From: Dechloromonas sp.
GTDB taxonomy: Bacteria; Pseudomonadota; Gammaproteobacteria; Burkholderiales; Rhodocyclaceae
Length of the DNA stretch: 64,000 nt
Direction of reading: 5' to 3'
Assembly: GCA_016790815.1 (NCBI GenBank)
Contig: JAEUOG010000051.1
Span: 1-64,000 of the forward strand
The translations under genes were made by a program, and so were the position numbers. Below the pieces are notes generated by a model. It saw only the letters and a program-made list of their open reading frames with translations. It made no database searches and had not been told where the DNA came from. Below are positions 9,017-17,313 of this stretch, in pieces (position 1 is the first letter of the stretch; each line of letters opens with the position of its first letter).

Positions 9017-9157
9017 ATGACCATTGTGGTGACCGGCGCAGGAGGGTTCATCGGCTGTAACTTAGTATTTGGCTTGCTGGCCCAGTCCGACGAGCCGGTC
9101 GATAGCTTCGATGACCTGAGCTATGCGAGCAACCTTGATCATGGTTTTTGTTCATGA
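9017..9157 (+). pseudogene. rmlB: Remnant of dTDP-glucose 4,6-dehydratase (N-terminal fragment)
   Basis: 46 codons starting ATG 9017 with a good RBS (GGGAG at 9007-9011). The sequence MTIVVTGAGGFIGCNLVFGL then LAQSDEPVDSFDDLSYASNL matches the RmlB/RfbB N-terminus: Rossmann GxxGxxG, then the LAxSDEPV and LxYAxNL stretches. Homology stops after NLDH and the frame ends at 9157; a functional enzyme needs ~350 residues, so this is a broken copy. The following glycosyltransferase starts within its last codons, marking a recombination junction after galE. Confidence 0.75.
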
Positions 9158-10074
9158 ACCCCCCCCATCCAAATAATCCCATTCCTCGTTGTACTGTCCT
9201 GCTTGCTACTCACAATGGGGAGCGCTGGCTTCAGCCTCAATTGGAGAGTATTTATGCCCAGTCTGGCGTCGTCTTGCATGTTGTGGCCAATGATGACGAG
9301 TCTTCTGATCATACCAATAGGATTCTTCTGCAATGGGCCTGCAGCCGGGGACTAGAGCAACTGCCAAATAGTGGGCAGCGCAGGGGTAGCGCGAACCGGA
9401 ATTTCCTGCAATTGATCATGGAAGTTGATATTGGTGAGTCGGAGTATGTCGCACTCGCGGATCAGGATGATATCTGGTATCCCGACAAACTTGCGAGAGC
9501 AATCGACCAACTGAGCTCATCGAATGCCTCTGCTTATTCATCCAATGTTGAAGCGTTTTGGCCAAATGGGTACTCCCGAATCATCAAAAAGTCTCAGCCA
9601 CAAAGGAGCCTGGATTACCTCTTTAGCTCTCCCGGTCCTGGATGCACGTTTGTCTTTCAGAGAGAGCTATTTCTTGCCATCCAGAACTGGAGTAGAGAGC
9701 ATTTCGAGGTGCTTTCCGGTCTTTGGGTGCATGACTGGTTGCTATATGCGTATGTCCGGGGAACTGGCTACGTATGGAAAATCGACGACCAAGTGACAAT
9801 GCGTTACAGGCAGCACGAGTCGAATGAGATCGGGGCCAATCATGGCCTAAGTGCGATGAAGCAACGTTGGAAATATCTACGTTCAGGCACATACCATCAA
9901 AATATTTTGTCGATCGGGCGTTTGGTCGGTGCTCAGCCTCGGTTGCTGAGAGCACTTGAACGGCTTAGTTGGCGCGATAAAGTTTGGTTAATCGGCCATG
10001 TGCGCCATTTTCGCCGGAACGCCAAAGAGAGGATTGCTTTGATGCTAGCTTTTTTCTTTATGGAATCTCTCTAA
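9154..10074 (+). CDS. Glycosyltransferase family 2 protein
   Basis: 306 residues from ATG 9154 (a TTG two codons earlier is possible). GT-A fold: CTVLLATHNGERWLQPQLES at the N-terminus binds the nucleotide, and the acidic metal site is ALADQDDIWYPDKL near residues 96-110. Resembles rhamnosyltransferase-like GT2 enzymes of O-antigen loci, but donor and acceptor cannot be told from sequence. Cytosolic, with hydrophobic/basic C-terminal residues that may contact the membrane. Overlaps the end of the rmlB remnant by 4 bases. Codon use is visibly more AT-rich than galE. Confidence 0.85.
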   Translation: MNPPHPNNPIPRCTVLLATHNGERWLQPQLESIYAQSGVVLHVVANDDESSDHTNRILLQWACSRGLEQLPNSGQRRGSANRNFLQLIMEVDIGESEYVALADQDDIWYPDKLARAIDQLSSSNASAYSSNVEAFWPNGYSRIIKKSQPQRSLDYLFSSPGPGCTFVFQRELFLAIQNWSREHFEVLSGLWVHDWLLYAYVRGTGYVWKIDDQVTMRYRQHESNEIGANHGLSAMKQRWKYLRSGTYHQNILSIGRLVGAQPRLLRALERLSWRDKVWLIGHVRHFRRNAKERIALMLAFFFMESL

Positions 10075-10164
10075 CTTGCAGATAACTACCATGCTAGAGC
10101 TATCACTTCATCCGAATTATTTATCTTGGATAAAGACGACCCGATACCGTCGCTCATCAAGCGT

Positions 10165-11112
10165 ATGAGGGTATTGGTTACTGGCGCCAACGGTTTTGTA
10201 GGACGCGCATTTTCAACGTTCCTTCACGCTCAATTGGGCTACCAAGTCATAGGGCTATTACGCGAGCCTGCAGATCTGGGGTATCCGACTGTCCAATGGC
10301 CATCCTTTTCAAACGATAAGGAGTTGGAAGGGGTCGTGACAGGTGCTGACGTGATTGTTCATTGCGCAGCCTCTGCTCATCGTCCCGGGATTCCGGAATG
10401 CATACATCAAGAGGTAAATGTCGACTTAACCATTTCACTGGCGCGGGCTGCAGTGCATTCCGGCTGCCGCCGATTTGTGTTCGTCAGTACCATTGGTGTG
10501 CTCGGCTCCTCGACCACCGAAATCCCATTTTCAGAGAATACTTCGCCGTCTCCTAACGGGGCTTATGCCCAAACAAAGTTGTTGGCCGAACAGGAGCTAC
10601 AGAAGCTCGCTGGTGAGACTGGTCTGGAAGTGGTGGTGGTTCGCCCCCCGCTGGTCTATGGCCCTGGAGCACCAGGAAACTTTGGTGCGTTGGTGCATTG
10701 GATATCTCGTGGGCGCCCCCTGCCGTTCGGCTGTGTCACAACCAACCGGCGCAGTTATATCGCGATCGATAATTTGGTATCTTTCCTAATGCTCAGCTTG
10801 GAGCATCCTTTGGCCACCGGGCAAACCTTTCTGGTCAGTGATGGGGAGGATATTTCTACCGCTGAACTTGTCCGATGTGTCGCTGCAGGGTTGGAAAAAC
10901 AGCCATGCCTTTACCCCGTCCCGGTATCCTGGATGTGGCGAGTGGCCTACCTGGTTCGCAGAGAGGATATGGCCACTCGCCTCTTGAGTAACTTGCAGAT
11001 TCATGATGCCAAGGCGCGGACCCTGCTTGGATGGAAGCCGCCAATAAGTATGAAGGAACAGTTACGGAAGCTTAAGGACTCATCATGCCTTTGTAATCAA
11101 CTGGTTAAATAA
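10165..11112 (+). CDS. NAD-dependent epimerase/dehydratase (SDR, sugar-nucleotide type)
   Basis: 315 residues from ATG 10165 (MRVLVTGANGFVGRAFS); a TTG start 13 codons upstream is possible but adds residues before the Rossmann strand. Motifs: TGANGFVGR for NAD, VSTIGVLG, catalytic Y-x3-K in GAYAQTKLLAE, VVVRPPLVYGPGAPGNF. Extended short-chain dehydrogenase of the WbpV/GalE-like group often found before initiating sugar transferases; the exact substrate (probably a UDP-HexNAc derivative) is not determinable. Flanked by ~90 and ~114 non-coding bases, so it may be expressed apart from the pse run downstream. Confidence 0.85.
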   Translation: MRVLVTGANGFVGRAFSTFLHAQLGYQVIGLLREPADLGYPTVQWPSFSNDKELEGVVTGADVIVHCAASAHRPGIPECIHQEVNVDLTISLARAAVHSGCRRFVFVSTIGVLGSSTTEIPFSENTSPSPNGAYAQTKLLAEQELQKLAGETGLEVVVVRPPLVYGPGAPGNFGALVHWISRGRPLPFGCVTTNRRSYIAIDNLVSFLMLSLEHPLATGQTFLVSDGEDISTAELVRCVAAGLEKQPCLYPVPVSWMWRVAYLVRREDMATRLLSNLQIHDAKARTLLGWKPPISMKEQLRKLKDSSCLCNQLVK

Positions 11113-11226
11113 TATCTATCCATTTATACTTCTCCCGTCACAAGTGAGCCTAGCTGGTCCGTCCGAACGGATAGAGGGTTGCAGATTACCGGCTTCTTGT
11201 AACTATTAATAAAATTAGGATTTCTC

Positions 11227-12225
11227 ATGCTGGCTGGGTCAAATATCTTGATTACTGGTGGAACAGGTTCATTCGGACATACATTTGTCCCCATGACGCT
11301 GGCCAAATATAACCCGCAGCGACTGGTGATTTTTTCACGGGACGAGATGAAGCAGTGGGAAATGGCAAAGCGCTACGGTAATGATGAGCGCGTCCGTTTT
11401 TTCATCGGTGACGTCCGGGATAAAGACCGTTTATCAAGAGCCCTAGATGGCATCGACTATGTCGTCCACGCAGCCGCTACTAAAATTGTGCCGACTGCTG
11501 AATACAACCCTTTTGAGTGCGTAAAAACAAATATCATCGGTGCGATGAATTTGATCGATGTGTGTATTGACCGTAAGGTAAAAAGAGTTGTGGCGCTTTC
11601 AACCGACAAGGCTAGTAGTCCTGCGAATCTGTATGGAGCAACCAAACTGGCTTCAGACAAACTTTTTGTGGCAGGAAATTCCTATGCAGGAGCACATGAA
11701 ACGCGATTTGGCGTTGTTAGATACGGAAATGTGATGGGGTCCCGCGGTTCTGTCATTCCATTTTTTTTATCCCTTGCCCCCCAGGGATGTTTACCAATCA
11801 CTGATCCTCGAATGACGCGCTTTATGATTACCCTTGAGCAAGGCGTGGAGCTCGTTTGGCACGCATTTGAAGATATGGTTGGAGGTGAGATTTACGTTAA
11901 GAAAATCCCTTCAATGAACATTGCCGACATTGCTCGTGCATGTGCGCCAAGTGCATCACACAACATTGTTGGAATACGCCCAGGTGAAAAACTTCATGAA
12001 CAAATGATTGGTTCTGAGGATGCTTTGTATACATATGAATATTCAGAGCATTTCAAGATATTGCCCGCCATTAATCATTGGTACAACGACCCCAATCGTA
12101 TTAAAAATGGTAAACGTGTCGATGAGACATTCACCTACAGTTCAGATAACAACCCTGACTGGATGAGTACAGAAATGCTAATGCAATGGGTGAGCAGTAG
12201 CAGCGAAAAGATTGGAAAGTTATGA
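11227..12225 (+). CDS. pseB: UDP-GlcNAc 4,6-dehydratase/5-epimerase (inverting, PseB type)
   Basis: First step of pseudaminic-acid synthesis: UDP-GlcNAc to UDP-4-keto-6-deoxy-L-AltNAc. 332 residues, matching PseB length. Motifs: ILITGGTGSFGHTF, FSRDEMKQWEMAKRYG, FFIGDVRDKDRL, STDKASSP with D127/K128, Y136-x3-K140 in NLYGATK, VRYGNVMGSRGSVIPFF, GIRPGEKLHEQMI. It lacks N-terminal membrane helices, unlike the WbpM-type protein at 25724. Opens a chain of overlapping genes and overlaps pseC by 4 bases (ATGA). Confidence 0.93.
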   Translation: MLAGSNILITGGTGSFGHTFVPMTLAKYNPQRLVIFSRDEMKQWEMAKRYGNDERVRFFIGDVRDKDRLSRALDGIDYVVHAAATKIVPTAEYNPFECVKTNIIGAMNLIDVCIDRKVKRVVALSTDKASSPANLYGATKLASDKLFVAGNSYAGAHETRFGVVRYGNVMGSRGSVIPFFLSLAPQGCLPITDPRMTRFMITLEQGVELVWHAFEDMVGGEIYVKKIPSMNIADIARACAPSASHNIVGIRPGEKLHEQMIGSEDALYTYEYSEHFKILPAINHWYNDPNRIKNGKRVDETFTYSSDNNPDWMSTEMLMQWVSSSSEKIGKL

Positions 12226-13391
12226 CGATTGGCGCAATTCCCTATGGTCGCCAGAGTATTTCTGATGCAGATATTCAAGCAGTTGTCAGCGTGCTGTATT
12301 CGGATTTTCTAACACAAGGTCCGGCAATTCCATCCTTCGAGCAGGCTGTTATTGCACATTGCGGCGCCCGTCATGCTTTGGCGGTTAACAGTGCAACCAG
12401 TGCTTTGCACATCGCTTGCCTGTCGTTAGGCCTGGGGCCGGGAGACTGGCTTTGGACCAGTCCAATCACCTTTGTGGCATCCGCGAATTGCGCGCTCTAC
12501 TGTGGTGCCAGGGTTGATTTTGTGGATATCGATCCCCGAACCTACAACTTGTGCCCTGAAGCCTTGGAGCGCAAGCTTTTGAAGGCTCAGCGCGAGAATC
12601 GACTGCCGAAAGTGGTGATACCGGTACATTTGTGTGGTCAACCCTGCGACATGGTGCGTATCCATGCATTGGGGCAGCGTTTTGGTTTTAGAATTATCGA
12701 AGATGCCTCACATGCCATTGGTGGCAAATACCAGGGTGAGCCCATCGGCAATTGTCGCTATAGCGACATCACGGTTTTCAGCTTTCATCCTGTGAAAATT
12801 ATCACTACCGCAGAGGGCGGCATGGCGGTGACCAATGCGCCCGATTTGGCCAATGCAATGTCACTGCTGCGTAGCCACGGTATTACTCGTGATGTAGAGC
12901 AGATGACCCACACTCCTGATGGGCCTTGGTATTACCAACAGATTGCACTGGGTTTTAACTATCGTATGACTGATATGCAAGCTGCGCTGGGTGCCAGCCA
13001 AATGAGCAGATTAGGTGAATTTGTCGCCAAGCGTCATACCATTGCAGAACACTATGAGCGACTTATGGCGGATCTGCCAGTAACGCTTCCATGGCAACAC
13101 CCTGATGGATACTCCGGACTACATTTGTACGTGATTCGTCTACAAACCGAACGGATCACACGCACGCATCCTGGAGTTTTTGAGTCGCTGCGCAAACAGG
13201 GCATTGGTGTGAATCTGCACTACATTCCGGTGCATACACAGCCCTACTATGCGCGCATGGGCTTTTGCCCGGAAGATTTTCCACAAGCCATGCAGTATTA
13301 CGCCCAAGCCATCAGCTTGCCGATGTATCCCGACCTGACAGAGGCCATGCAAGAACAGGTGGTGGGTGCACTTGCAGAGGCATTGCAATGA
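12222..13391 (+). CDS. pseC: UDP-4-keto-6-deoxy-HexNAc 4-aminotransferase (PseC type)
   Basis: DegT/DnrJ/EryC1 PLP enzyme that aminates C4 of the PseB product. 389 residues. N-terminus IPYGRQSISDADIQAV; phosphate-binding NSATSALHIACLSLGLGPGD; PLP contact IEDASHAIGG; PLP lysine K192 in FSFHPVKIITTAEGG; FNYRMTDMQAALG. These are diagnostic of PseC homologues. Four-base overlaps at both ends couple it to pseB and the aldo/keto reductase. No GNAT-type acetyltransferase (PseH), the expected next enzyme, was found anywhere in the window. Confidence 0.93.
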   Translation: MTIGAIPYGRQSISDADIQAVVSVLYSDFLTQGPAIPSFEQAVIAHCGARHALAVNSATSALHIACLSLGLGPGDWLWTSPITFVASANCALYCGARVDFVDIDPRTYNLCPEALERKLLKAQRENRLPKVVIPVHLCGQPCDMVRIHALGQRFGFRIIEDASHAIGGKYQGEPIGNCRYSDITVFSFHPVKIITTAEGGMAVTNAPDLANAMSLLRSHGITRDVEQMTHTPDGPWYYQQIALGFNYRMTDMQAALGASQMSRLGEFVAKRHTIAEHYERLMADLPVTLPWQHPDGYSGLHLYVIRLQTERITRTHPGVFESLRKQGIGVNLHYIPVHTQPYYARMGFCPEDFPQAMQYYAQAISLPMYPDLTEAMQEQVVGALAEALQ

Positions 13392-14257
13392 AGCGTTTGG
13401 CACTGGGCACTGTGCAATTCGGGATGCGATATGGCATAGCGAACCAGTCGGGGCAGGTGAGCAGCGAACAGGCTCGGTCCATGCTGAAGCTGGCGACAGA
13501 TTACGGAATCGACACTTTGGATACCGCCATTGCCTATGGCGAGAGTGAAACCCGTTTGGGTGAACTTGGTATAAACAATTTCAAAACCATCACCAAACTG
13601 CCAGCCCTGCCGGAAGGGCTTGCTGACGTCGCGCTCTGGGTGCAAGAGCAGGTGAAAGCTTCCATGGCCCGACTGGGTGTTTCTGTTTTGTACGGGCTAC
13701 TGCTGCACCGATCCACGCAGTTGCTCGGGCCCCAAGGTCGGGCCTTGTACCAATCTCTTCAAGAACTGAAAGACAGTGGGCAAGTGCAAAATATCGGCAT
13801 CTCTATTTATTCGCCACGCGAGCTTGATGCGATTTGTCCTTTGTTTCCTTTAGATCTTGTGCAGGCTCCGTTTAACTTGGTGGACAGGCGCCTGCATAGT
13901 TCTGGCTGGTTACGGCGTCTTAAAGCTGCAGGCGTAGAAGTTCACACCCGCTCTGCTTTTTTGCAAGGTTTGCTGTTGATGCCAAGAGCCGAGCGACCCG
14001 CCAAGTTTGCGCCCTGGTCAGCGGTGTGGGCAGCTTGGCACCAGTGGCTTGCCGACTGCCGTCTTGTCCCTGCTCATGCCTGTCTGGGCTTTGCACTGGC
14101 GCATCCTGAGATCGACCGCGTGGTAGTGGGTGCTGATACTCCGACGCAATTACAGCAACTCATTAACGCAGCCAACGCGCCGGCATTGCCAGATTTTCCG
14201 GATCTGGCCTGCAATGATGAGTTCTTGATCAATCCCTCACAGTGGTCCCATCTATGA
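13388..14257 (+). CDS. Aldo/keto reductase family protein
   Basis: 289 residues from the ATG at 13388 (ATGA overlap with pseC). TIM-barrel AKR: MKRLALGTVQFGMRYGIANQ at the N-terminus, catalytic region IDTLDTAIAYGESE (Asp and Tyr), VLYGLLLHRS (His), IGISIYSPRELDAI, and the C-terminal NADPH region VVVGADTPTQLQQLI. Proteins of this subgroup recur in nonulosonic-acid and flagellin-glycan loci beside SpsF and class III aminotransferases. Likely reduces or oxidises a sugar carbonyl, but the substrate is unproven. Confidence 0.85.
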   Translation: MKRLALGTVQFGMRYGIANQSGQVSSEQARSMLKLATDYGIDTLDTAIAYGESETRLGELGINNFKTITKLPALPEGLADVALWVQEQVKASMARLGVSVLYGLLLHRSTQLLGPQGRALYQSLQELKDSGQVQNIGISIYSPRELDAICPLFPLDLVQAPFNLVDRRLHSSGWLRRLKAAGVEVHTRSAFLQGLLLMPRAERPAKFAPWSAVWAAWHQWLADCRLVPAHACLGFALAHPEIDRVVVGADTPTQLQQLINAANAPALPDFPDLACNDEFLINPSQWSHL

Positions 14258-15018
14258 AAGTGGTTTCTATCATTCAAGCCCGCATGAGCTCAACCCGTTT
14301 GCCAGGCAAAGTCTTGATGCCGTTGGCCAACAAGCCAGTTCTGGCCCACGTGGTTGACAGGGTGCGCGCGTGCAAAGCGATTGACGAGGTTGTAGTGGCT
14401 ACCTCGACCGATCCATCGGACGATGCCATTGAAGCCTGGTGCAAGACGGCAGGCGTATGCTGTTATCGAGGTGGCCTTAACGATGTTCTGGACCGTTACT
14501 ACCAAGCCGGCCTGCTTTATGGAGCAGATGCCGTGGTGCGTATCACGGCCGACTGTCCGGCGCTGGATCCGACCATAGTTGATGAGGTGGTTCGGGGCTT
14601 TGTTGACGGTAACTATGAGTTTTATGGACTGGCTGGAGAATTTCCCGATGGTCTGGATTGCACCGTATTTGCGTTCACCGCCTTGGCGCGTGCCTGGCGC
14701 GAAGCCAGCTTACCATCGGAACGGGAACACGTAGGCCCATACATTGAAAATCACCCAGAACTATTTAAGAACGGTGGTCTCGAAAAATTCACAGGCCTGT
14801 CGCACCACCGCTGGACGCTGGACGAACCACGAGATTACGAATTTCTGGAGGTGGTTTTTGCCCGTCTACACCGTGAAGACAGCCCGTTTTTGGCCATTGA
14901 ATTGCTCGCACTTTTGGATAATGAGCCAGAGCTTATGCGCCTCAATAGTAACATTGTGCGCAACGAAGGCTATCTGAAATCACTTTTGGAAGACAGGAAA
15001 GCACATGTACAGTCTTGA
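14254..15018 (+). CDS. spsF: SpsF-type cytidylyltransferase (PseF-like)
   Basis: 254 residues from the ATG at 14254; a GTG 4 codons upstream is less likely because the ATGA overlap with the previous gene matches its neighbours. Nucleotide-binding signature IIQARMSSTRLPGKVL (residues ~5-20), plus RITADCPALDPTIVDE with the metal-binding Asp. COG1861 family, related to CMP-Kdo/NeuA synthetases; in NulO loci it is the likely CMP-activating enzyme. The C-terminus HHRWTLDEPRDYEFLEVVF is typical. Overlaps the next gene by 14 bases. Confidence 0.85.
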   Translation: MKVVSIIQARMSSTRLPGKVLMPLANKPVLAHVVDRVRACKAIDEVVVATSTDPSDDAIEAWCKTAGVCCYRGGLNDVLDRYYQAGLLYGADAVVRITADCPALDPTIVDEVVRGFVDGNYEFYGLAGEFPDGLDCTVFAFTALARAWREASLPSEREHVGPYIENHPELFKNGGLEKFTGLSHHRWTLDEPRDYEFLEVVFARLHREDSPFLAIELLALLDNEPELMRLNSNIVRNEGYLKSLLEDRKAHVQS

Positions 15019-16333
15019 TGATCTGAAAAACAGCAAGGGCGTGGCACTCTATGCCCGTGCCAAGTCCCTTATGCCAGGCGGAACACAACTGCTGTCCAAG
15101 CGGCCGGAAATGTTTGCGCCGGATGTCTGGCCTTCTTACTACTCCAAAGCCAAAGGCTGCCGGGTGTGGGATCTTGATGAACGTGAGTTCATTGATATGT
15201 CTATTATGGCTGTAGGTGCCTGTATTCTGGGCTACGCCGATGACGAAGTAGACGACGCGGTGATCGGCGCCTTGCGCAGCGGTGTCAACAGCTCACTCAA
15301 TTGCCCGGAAGAGGTTGCGCTGGCCGAGGCCTTGATGGAACTCCATCCCTGGTTTGGCATGGCTCGTTATGCCCGCAGCGGCGGCGAGGCCATGGGGCTG
15401 GCAGTGCGCATCGCGCGTGCCCACAGCAAACGCGATGTAGTCTTGTTCAGTGGCTACCACGGCTGGAACGACTGGTACCTGGCTGCCAACTTGGCGGACA
15501 GTGGGGGGCTGGACGGTCAACTTATGCCCGGCCTGGAGCCTAATGGTGTACCCAGAGGGCTGTCAGGAACGGCCATTCCATTTGACGCCAACAACATTGA
15601 GTCATTGCGCGAAAAGGTGCGTGGCAAGGAAAAGCAAATTGCCGCCATCGTGATCGAACCGGCGCGCGGCGAGGACGCCCCTGCCGGTTACTTGAAAGCA
15701 CTGCGCGAACTGGCGACGGAAATTGGTGCAGTGTTGGTTTTTGATGAAATCACCAGCGGCTTTCGCATGTGTGCAGGTGGTATCCACCGCAATTACGGCG
15801 TATACCCGGACCTGGCCATTTTTGCCAAATCCATGGCCAATGGCTACGCCATGTCTGTTGTCCTGGGTACCGAAAAAGTAATGCAGGCGGCGCAGACAAC
15901 ATTCATCTCCAGCACTAATTGGACTGACCGCGTTGGCCCCACCGCCGCTTTGGCCACGCTTGAAAAATACCAACGGTTGAGTGTGGAAAAGCATCTGATT
16001 GAATCCGGAAATCGGGTCAAACAAATCTGGCGTGCAGCCGCGCAAGCGCATGGCCTTGAAGTCAATGTGACCGGCCTGCCTACGTTAGCAGCCTTCGCTT
16101 TCAAGAGCCCCCATGCCCAGGCACTCAACACACGCTACACAGTCGAGATGCTGCAGAGAGGCTTTTTGGGTTTTCGTCAGTTCAAGCCATCATTGGCCCA
16201 TCAGACTTCGGATCTGGATCTTTACCAGATCGCAGTGGATGAGGTATTCAAGCTTATTGCAGCTGATCCCTCCGGAGGCTTGCTTTGCACGCCAGTTCAC
16301 CACGCGGGCTTTCAGCGTTTGACCAAAGAATAA
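15005..16333 (+). CDS. Class III aminotransferase (glutamate-1-semialdehyde aminomutase-like)
   Basis: 442 residues. HemL-like fold: YARAKSLMPGGTQLLSKRPE at the N-terminus, SGGEAMGLAVRIARAH for phosphate binding, VFDEITSGFRM with the PLP-pyridine Asp, and PLP lysine K275 in AIFAKSMANGYAMSVVLG, then SSTNWTDRVGP. Too divergent and in the wrong context to be the housekeeping hemL. Inferred to aminate or rearrange a keto-sugar in the glycan pathway. Overlaps spsF by 14 bases; the methyltransferase starts 4 bases after it. Confidence 0.85.
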   Translation: MYSLDDLKNSKGVALYARAKSLMPGGTQLLSKRPEMFAPDVWPSYYSKAKGCRVWDLDEREFIDMSIMAVGACILGYADDEVDDAVIGALRSGVNSSLNCPEEVALAEALMELHPWFGMARYARSGGEAMGLAVRIARAHSKRDVVLFSGYHGWNDWYLAANLADSGGLDGQLMPGLEPNGVPRGLSGTAIPFDANNIESLREKVRGKEKQIAAIVIEPARGEDAPAGYLKALRELATEIGAVLVFDEITSGFRMCAGGIHRNYGVYPDLAIFAKSMANGYAMSVVLGTEKVMQAAQTTFISSTNWTDRVGPTAALATLEKYQRLSVEKHLIESGNRVKQIWRAAAQAHGLEVNVTGLPTLAAFAFKSPHAQALNTRYTVEMLQRGFLGFRQFKPSLAHQTSDLDLYQIAVDEVFKLIAADPSGGLLCTPVHHAGFQRLTKE

Positions 16334-16337
16334 ACAC

Positions 16338-17279
16338 ATGAAAAGTGCCGTTATTTCGGAACGCTGGGTGGACACGTTGGGGCATGTTCACCGTGGTGCG
16401 CAAGTAGAGTCCGTCTCCGGATTTAAAGTTATTGAATGCACGCACTGCCAGTTTGCCCATGCTATTCCACTGCCAACAGCGGAAGAACTTGCCACGATCT
16501 ATGCCCATGACTACTACACTCAGGAAAAACCTTTCTATATAGAGCACTATCTGGAAGATAAAGACTGGTGGGATAGTGTGTATGTTCAAAGATATGCACT
16601 ATTGGAAATGCATCTGGAAAGCAAGCGTCGTAGTATTTTGGATGTGGGCTCCGGTCCTGGGCTATTTCTTGCTGCCGGTCGGAGCAGAGGTTGGGCTGTC
16701 AAGGGCATCGAACCTTCCGTCAAAGCCGGCGAATACAGTAGAAATGTGCTTGGGTTAGAGGTCGTTTCGGACTTCCTTACGCCGGAGACCTGCGCCTCAT
16801 TAGGACGGTTTGACGCTGTGAATATGGGGGAGGTGCTTGAGCACTTGACTGACCCCAAGAGTATGCTGGGTATCGCTTCTGACTTGCTGAACGATGGTGG
16901 GATTTTGTGTCTTGTTGTTCCAAATGACTTCAATCCGTTTCAAATGGTTCTTCGGGATCACTTTGATTTTAGCCCTTGGTGGGTAGCTCCACCGCACCAT
17001 TTAAATTACTTCACGCCGGAGTCCTTGCGGGCTTTGGTATCGCGTGCAGGCTTTGAAGTATTGCATGTAGAGACTACCTTTCCCATTGACATGTTCCTTC
17101 TCATGGGGGAGAACTACATTGGAAACTCTTCCCTAGGGCGCGAAGTACATAGTCGCCGAAAAAGATTCGAAATGGCGCTTATGCAAAATGGCAAAGGCGA
17201 ATTGTTGACTGAAATGTACTCCGCGTTAAGTAATTTGAATGTGGGGCGGGAAGTTGTTCTTTTCGCTCGTAAGAATTAG
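16338..17279 (+). CDS. Class I SAM-dependent methyltransferase
   Basis: 313 residues. N-terminal ~90 residues include a short ECTHCQFAHAIPLP cysteine pair and a YAHDYYTQE segment often seen in glycan-locus methyltransferases. SAM motif I is ILDVGSGPGLFLAAGRSRGW (about 96-115), then KGIEPS and VNMGEVLEHLTDP, of the Methyltransf_23 type. Probably O- or N-methylates a sugar or sugar precursor; the acceptor is unknown. It is separated from the next gene by ~34 bases, the largest gap within the 11227-24964 run. Confidence 0.85.
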   Translation: MKSAVISERWVDTLGHVHRGAQVESVSGFKVIECTHCQFAHAIPLPTAEELATIYAHDYYTQEKPFYIEHYLEDKDWWDSVYVQRYALLEMHLESKRRSILDVGSGPGLFLAAGRSRGWAVKGIEPSVKAGEYSRNVLGLEVVSDFLTPETCASLGRFDAVNMGEVLEHLTDPKSMLGIASDLLNDGGILCLVVPNDFNPFQMVLRDHFDFSPWWVAPPHHLNYFTPESLRALVSRAGFEVLHVETTFPIDMFLLMGENYIGNSSLGREVHSRRKRFEMALMQNGKGELLTEMYSALSNLNVGREVVLFARKN

Positions 17280-17313
17280 CGCTACAAATACACATATCTA
17301 TACGGGAAATAGA

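Noticed and set aside
11158..11171. Inverted repeat TCCGT-CCGA-ACGGA before pseB
   Set aside because: Only 5-bp arms; no promoter or known operator pattern around it, so not called as a regulatory site.
15005..16333. Calling the class III aminotransferase hemL
   Set aside because: Coupled to glycan genes and lacks the close HemL match expected for a haem-synthesis enzyme; kept as HemL-like only.
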